From Clostridium sp. (GTDB lineage Bacteria; Bacillota; Clostridia; Lachnospirales; Lachnospiraceae), in assembly GCA_023664325.1 (NCBI GenBank), contig JAMPFS010000002.1, positions 62,001 to 126,000 of the forward strand: a stretch of 64,000 bases of DNA, given 5' to 3'. The translations under genes and the position numbers were made by a program. The number at the start of each line of letters is the position of its first letter. Position 1 is the first letter of the stretch. Shown here piece after piece: positions 60,489-64,000 of this stretch. The notes beneath the pieces are model-generated. The model was given only the letters and a program-made list of their open reading frames with translations. It was not told the DNA's origin and ran no database searches.

Positions 60489-62195
60489 TTACTCTACCTT
60501 CAGTAACCCTCTGCACCGATTAATCGCTGCATAAATTTCCTGTTTCCTCGGAATCACCACATTGCCCGGCACACCACCGTCACAAAATGCAGCAAACCCT
60601 TTTTCATCTATTTTTTTGCACAATAGCTCCACGCTTTCCATTATGGTTCGCCTTCCATCAAATATATGAAGTTTCATGTATTTGACAATCTGACAGATCG
60701 CATTTAGCTGTTCCGTATCTATAAGCTGCTCCACATAACGTAAATCCACCACTTCCTTGTTAATCGAGATACTGTCACGCCCCATAACCTTTGTTTTAAT
60801 CCGGTTATCCTTTGCAAAGGCATGGTCTGCTTTTACTACCCTTTCCACATTTGGAAAATCTGCTTTCTTTGCCCCTTCTAACACAAGCGGAAAACTCTCT
60901 GCCTCCCGCTTTGCAGATGCCGTAATCTCCAACGGCTCATAACGGTTCATCTGAATCACCGTATCTGCCTTATGAAAATAGGAACCGGAACTTCCCGCAA
61001 CCAGTATGGTAGAAATTCCATGTTCCGCATAAAGTTCCTCCACCCGGTCAATAAAGGGAATAATCGGTTCTACCTCCCGGTGTACTACCCGCTGCATCAG
61101 TTCATCCCGGATCATAAAGTTCGTGGCAGAGGTATCCTCATCAATCAGAAAAACCTTTGAACCCATTTCAATGGCTTCTACTGTATTCGCCGCCTGGGAA
61201 GTACTTCCACTGGCATCCTCTGTATAAAAACTCACGGTATCTCTTCCGTTCGGAAGATTGCGGATAAACATGGAAATATCTACCTTCTGAATACTTCTGC
61301 CGTCTTCTGCCCGAAGCTTCATTGCACTGTCATCCGTGATAACATATTCCCTGCCATCCCCCGACACATGATTATACACTCCAAGCTCTAATGCCTTTAA
61401 AAGCGTGGATTTTCCATGATAACCACCGCCTACAATCAATGTGATGCCTTTGGGGATTCCCATCCCCTTTATAACACCCTTATGCGGAAGTTCCATCGTA
61501 ACCTCCAGGCTCTTTGGTGATGCGAATGCCACGGCATCTTCCATCGGAAGCTGGGATACCCCGGATTTTCGTGGAAGGATTGCACCATTTGCAACAAATG
61601 CGGTTAAGCCCTGTGCGGTCAACTGCCGCCTGATATACTGCTGGTCTTCTGCTAAATGTACTACCCGCTCCAATTCATTCTTGTTACAAGCGGCAAAAAA
61701 CAAGGACTGTCTCACACACGCAGGCAGAAAATCAAATAATATTTTCTCCAATTCTCTTGCATTTATCGTTCTTCCATTGGCAGGGAATCCAATCTCCATT
61801 TTTATGGTGATGTCTCCATTATCAGGGTTTACCATACAGGCACTGCGGTTTAATACCTCCTGTCTTGGTTCACTGATACTGAGCAGACCGCTTTTCCCAG
61901 AACCTTTTGCCTTGAATGAATAATTCCGAATCACCCTCGCGATTCGCCGAAGCAAATAGTCCTCAAATGCCACTTTCTTATATGGATTTTCATAATAGCA
62001 GGAATCAAATCCGGCAACCGTTCCCGAAACAATCAGACTCACCTTAGATGGTGCTGCAAACGGATCACCCTGCACATGGTCAATCGACAGCACATAGTCC
62101 TTAAAAGCATATTTTCCCTTCGTATCCTTATACGCCGGATAGCTTTTATGGTCAATCTGCTTTAACAAATTCTTTAAATCAATTGATGTTTTCAT
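60489..62195 (-). CDS. ABC-class ATPase (ABC_ATPase family)
   Basis: 568 residues, soluble. It matches the 'predicted ATPase of the ABC class' family: DYVLSIDHVQGDPFAAPSKV near the N-terminus, Walker A VGGGYHGKSTLLKAL (about 255-269), VFLIDEDTSATNFMIRD as Walker B, and VAGSSGSYFHKADTVIQM. No partner membrane domain is fused. Biochemical role is not established. It is the first gene of a probable unit with the zinc-ribbon and TPM genes, 51 bp before them. ATG follows AGGAGAAAAGAA. Confidence 0.9.
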   Translation of the reverse strand: MKTSIDLKNLLKQIDHKSYPAYKDTKGKYAFKDYVLSIDHVQGDPFAAPSKVSLIVSGTVAGFDSCYYENPYKKVAFEDYLLRRIARVIRNYSFKAKGSGKSGLLSISEPRQEVLNRSACMVNPDNGDITIKMEIGFPANGRTINARELEKILFDFLPACVRQSLFFAACNKNELERVVHLAEDQQYIRRQLTAQGLTAFVANGAILPRKSGVSQLPMEDAVAFASPKSLEVTMELPHKGVIKGMGIPKGITLIVGGGYHGKSTLLKALELGVYNHVSGDGREYVITDDSAMKLRAEDGRSIQKVDISMFIRNLPNGRDTVSFYTEDASGSTSQAANTVEAIEMGSKVFLIDEDTSATNFMIRDELMQRVVHREVEPIIPFIDRVEELYAEHGISTILVAGSSGSYFHKADTVIQMNRYEPLEITASAKREAESFPLVLEGAKKADFPNVERVVKADHAFAKDNRIKTKVMGRDSISINKEVVDLRYVEQLIDTEQLNAICQIVKYMKLHIFDGRRTIMESVELLCKKIDEKGFAAFCDGGVPGNVVIPRKQEIYAAINRCRGLLKVE

Positions 62196-62215
62196 TTCTT
62201 TTCTCCTTTTTTACC

Positions 62216-62308
62216 AAAATATCAGGTATACCGCTTTCCTGTCAAGCGTTTTTGATCCTGTCCGATCTGTGAAATCTTATTGACAAATCAACATTTACTT
62301 GATATTTT
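62216..62308. promoter_or_regulatory. Divergent promoters of the ABC-class ATPase and marR genes
   Basis: Minus strand: TTGACA (62240-62245), 18-bp spacer, TATTTT (62216-62221), for the ATPase gene. Plus strand: TTGACA (62280-62285), 17-bp spacer, TATTTT (62303-62308), for the marR gene. The -35 boxes are 34 bp apart. Confidence 0.55.
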
Positions 62309-62404
62309 ATAACAAAACATAGTAATACAAACTATCTCTTCTGATTGCTATACTATAACAGTTTGCTTAAGTATTATTTTATATGATAAAATGAGGGATT
62401 ACTT

Positions 62405-62854
62405 ATGACACATCGTTTTGAATTATTTCACACTACAATCAACCAGATTCACCGGAATCTTCAGCGAATCAAATTGAAAGAAATGGAAAAATTTGGATTA
62501 AAGGGTATCCATGTTATGTGTCTTTTTGAGCTGAACCACAACCCCGAAGGGCTGACACTCACCCAGTTAAGCAGTCTTTGCGGAGAAGATAAAGCCGCTA
62601 TTTCCAGAGCTATCTCAGAACTTACAAAACGCAGGCTTGCCACCAGCGATACCGAAAAAAAATACCGTGCTCCTATTACGCTTACAGAAGATGGAAGACA
62701 TCTTGCAGATGAGATTGACAAAAAGGCGGAAGCTGCAGTGATTGCAGGAAGCGGGAATTTAACACCCGAACAGAGAAATGCCTTATACAAAATGCTGACC
62801 TATATTTCTGACAATTTAGATCACTATCTGGCAGATGAGATTGATACAGAATAG
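62405..62854 (+). CDS. MarR-family regulator
   Basis: 149 residues with a MarR winged helix: GIHVMCLFELNHN, LTLTQLSSLCGEDKAAISRAISELTKR (recognition helix) and wing TEKKYRAPITLTEDG (key KKYRAPITLT). The C-terminal dimer helix is intact. ATG follows GAGGGATT. It is divergent from the ABC-class ATPase gene, which is its most likely target. Ligand unknown. Confidence 0.92.
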   Translation: MTHRFELFHTTINQIHRNLQRIKLKEMEKFGLKGIHVMCLFELNHNPEGLTLTQLSSLCGEDKAAISRAISELTKRRLATSDTEKKYRAPITLTEDGRHLADEIDKKAEAAVIAGSGNLTPEQRNALYKMLTYISDNLDHYLADEIDTE

Positions 62855-62876
62855 GTATCAGCCATGCCATCTCCTC

Positions 62877-63095
62877 CTATGTATCTACGATATCAGGATT
62901 CCCATATTTCTTCTTATATGCTTCCACATCCGCCTCATTTCTTGCAAGCTCCGCAAATAACAATTTCCCGCTGCCCGGCTCGCGAAATCCTACGGTCATC
63001 TCACCGGTACAGATACTCTTATCCACTTCAATATTTAAGTTCTCACACCCCTCCGGTATCGGAAGAACCCTGCTTTTTTTCTGGAAGAATCCCAT
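62877..63095 (-). CDS. Hypothetical protein, 72 residues
   Basis: A small soluble protein beginning MGFFQKKSRVLPI with a strand-like region (CTGEMTVGFREPG) and a charged helical end (FAELARNEADVEAYKKKYG). I do not recognise it. ATG at 63095 follows GGGGTGTGG; GTG at 63101 is an alternative. It lies 71 bp downstream of aspS on the same strand and may be cotranscribed with it. Confidence 0.6.
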   Translation of the reverse strand: MGFFQKKSRVLPIPEGCENLNIEVDKSICTGEMTVGFREPGSGKLLFAELARNEADVEAYKKKYGNPDIVDT

Positions 63096-63166
63096 ATCCA
63101 CACCCCATTTACATTGTCAACAATCCGCCAAAACAAAAAATTTTCTTCACGGGCAAACTGCCCCTA

Positions 63167-64000
63167 TTACTGTCTCACCTTGATATGCACCTCTCTAAGC
63201 TGCTGCTCTGTCACCTCGCCCGGCGCCCCGCACATCAAATCCTGTGCATTTCCGTTCATCGGGAACGGAATCACCTCACGGATATTTTCCTCATTGCAAA
63301 GCAGCATAATCATACGGTCCACACCCGGAGCCATTCCTGCATGCGGAGGCGCTCCAAACTGGAATGCATGATAAAGCGCCCCAAACTTTTCCTTCAAATC
63401 TTCTTCCGTATATCCCGCAATTTCAAATGCCTTGACCATGATATCCATATTATGATTGCGGACTGCCCCGGAAGACAACTCTACACCATTACATACGATA
63501 TCATACTGATAGGCAAGAATCTCTGTCGGATCTTTTTCATTTAATGCTTCCAAACCACCCTGCGGCATGGAAAAAGGATTATGGGTAAAAATGATCTTCT
63601 TACTATCCTTATCATACTCATACATCGGAAAATCATTGATATAACAGAAACGATATGCATTTTTCTCCAGTAAATCCAGGCGGTTTGCAATCTCTGTCCG
63701 AAGCTGTCCGGCATAATCTGCTGCCAGCTCCTCCACATCAGCGATAAAGAAAATCGTATCACCAGCCTGCAAGCCTGCCAGATCACGGATTTCCGTCTTC
63801 ATATCCTCCGGAATAAATTTGTCAATCGGGCCCTTATAACTCATGTCCTCCAACACTTCAAGATATCCCAGACCACCCATGCCGATGGACTGTGCATATT
63901 TTAGCAGCTTCTCATGCTGACCTTTTGAAAGCTTGGCATGTACATTGATTGCACGCACGGTCTTTCCATGAAACGGCTGAAAAGTACATCTTGAAAAGAA
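63167..64000 (-). CDS. aspS: Aspartyl-tRNA synthetase, C-terminal part (5' end outside window)
   Basis: The frame is open to the right edge, so about 277 C-terminal residues are visible of a protein of about 590. FHGKTVRAINV begins the GAD (bacterial insertion) domain, and the class II catalytic domain resumes at about CYINDFPMYEYD with HNPFSMP, ELSSGAVRNHN and motif 3 GAPPHAGMAPGVDRMIML. The usual PPHGG is PPHAG here. It charges tRNA-Asp (or tRNA-Asn too, in organisms that use the amidotransferase route). Confidence 0.96.
   Translation of the reverse strand, partial: FFSRCTFQPFHGKTVRAINVHAKLSKGQHEKLLKYAQSIGMGGLGYLEVLEDMSYKGPIDKFIPEDMKTEIRDLAGLQAGDTIFFIADVEELAADYAGQLRTEIANRLDLLEKNAYRFCYINDFPMYEYDKDSKKIIFTHNPFSMPQGGLEALNEKDPTEILAYQYDIVCNGVELSSGAVRNHNMDIMVKAFEIAGYTEEDLKEKFGALYHAFQFGAPPHAGMAPGVDRMIMLLCNEENIREVIPFPMNGNAQDLMCGAPGEVTEQQLREVHIKVRQ

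Noticed and set aside
63151..63163. Small hairpin GGGCA-N3-TGCCC after aspS as terminator
   Set aside because: Only a 5-bp stem, and the T run is 9-10 nt away; too weak to call.
62864..63544. Open frame of 226 codons on the plus strand
   Set aside because: Antisense to aspS and the small gene beside it; composition is unlike a real protein.
1..64000. CRISPR arrays, tRNA or rRNA genes, prophage or transposase genes
   Set aside because: I looked through the intergenic gaps and found no spaced direct repeats, cloverleaf-like sequences or mobile-element proteins.

Overview
This 64-kb window is chromosomal DNA of a low-to-mid GC, anaerobic, spore-forming Firmicute. It most resembles a gut Lachnospiraceae (Clostridia); this is inferred from gene content rather than from an rRNA. 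The pointers are spoVAD/spoVAE, an [FeFe]-hydrogenase-type protein, a 2-hydroxyacyl-CoA-dehydratase activase module, DUF6320 and VanZ proteins, Gram-positive lipoproteins, strong AGGAGG ribosome binding sites and sigma-A promoters of the TTGACA-N17-TATAAT type. About 49 protein genes are supported, most on the minus strand. I saw no rRNA, tRNA, CRISPR array, transposase or prophage gene. The one repeat family is a 170-bp element present twice.

Layout. 1-2.6 kb: a transglutaminase-like lipoprotein (cut by the window edge), guaB and a CheX-like protein. 2.8-5.7 kb (plus strand): serine acetyltransferase and an ABC-F ATPase. 5.7-8.7 kb: an OmpR/histidine-kinase pair with an unrecognised third gene. 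9-13.5 kb: isocitrate dehydrogenase, then a [FeFe]-hydrogenase-like gene, a 56-residue membrane peptide gene and an AEC transporter, with a copy of the repeat upstream of icd and another upstream of the hydrogenase gene. 13.6-19.6 kb: a YtrA-type gntR/ABC-2 operon ending in a large solute-binding-like lipoprotein, driven by a promoter overlapped by a perfect 13-bp inverted repeat. 19.7-22 kb: an aconitase-family hydratase. 22-25.9 kb: two small regulator-like genes, an M29 aminopeptidase and a VanZ protein.

26-35.1 kb is the most system-like part. Six closely spaced minus-strand genes encode a condensation-type acyltransferase, a zinc-ribbon membrane protein (DUF6320), a hormone-sensitive-lipase-type hydrolase, two halves of a heterodimeric ABC exporter and an LTA-synthase-family phosphotransferase. 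One strong promoter with an overlapping inverted repeat precedes the first gene. I infer a cell-envelope lipid or polymer modification and export pathway; its product is unknown. 35-41.5 kb: typA, glgB and an HtrA protease whose promoter carries 11-bp-phased direct repeats. 41.5-46 kb: a two-gene (split) acyl-CoA dehydratase activase module plus a small conserved-looking gene. 46-52.3 kb: a marR-yigZ-lipoprotein-RND efflux operon. 52.4-55.4 kb: a class A penicillin-binding protein with an added C-terminal repeat domain. 55.3-56.7 kb: spoVAD-spoVAE without spoVAC. 57-62.2 kb: an ABC-class ATPase, a zinc-ribbon membrane protein, a TPM-domain protein and a truncated CobL-like protein with a degenerate cofactor site, with a divergent marR gene upstream. 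The right edge holds a small gene and the 3' part of aspS.

Start sites were set from ribosome binding sites, so several genes begin inside the longest open frame. All family names come from recognition of motifs, not from searches.
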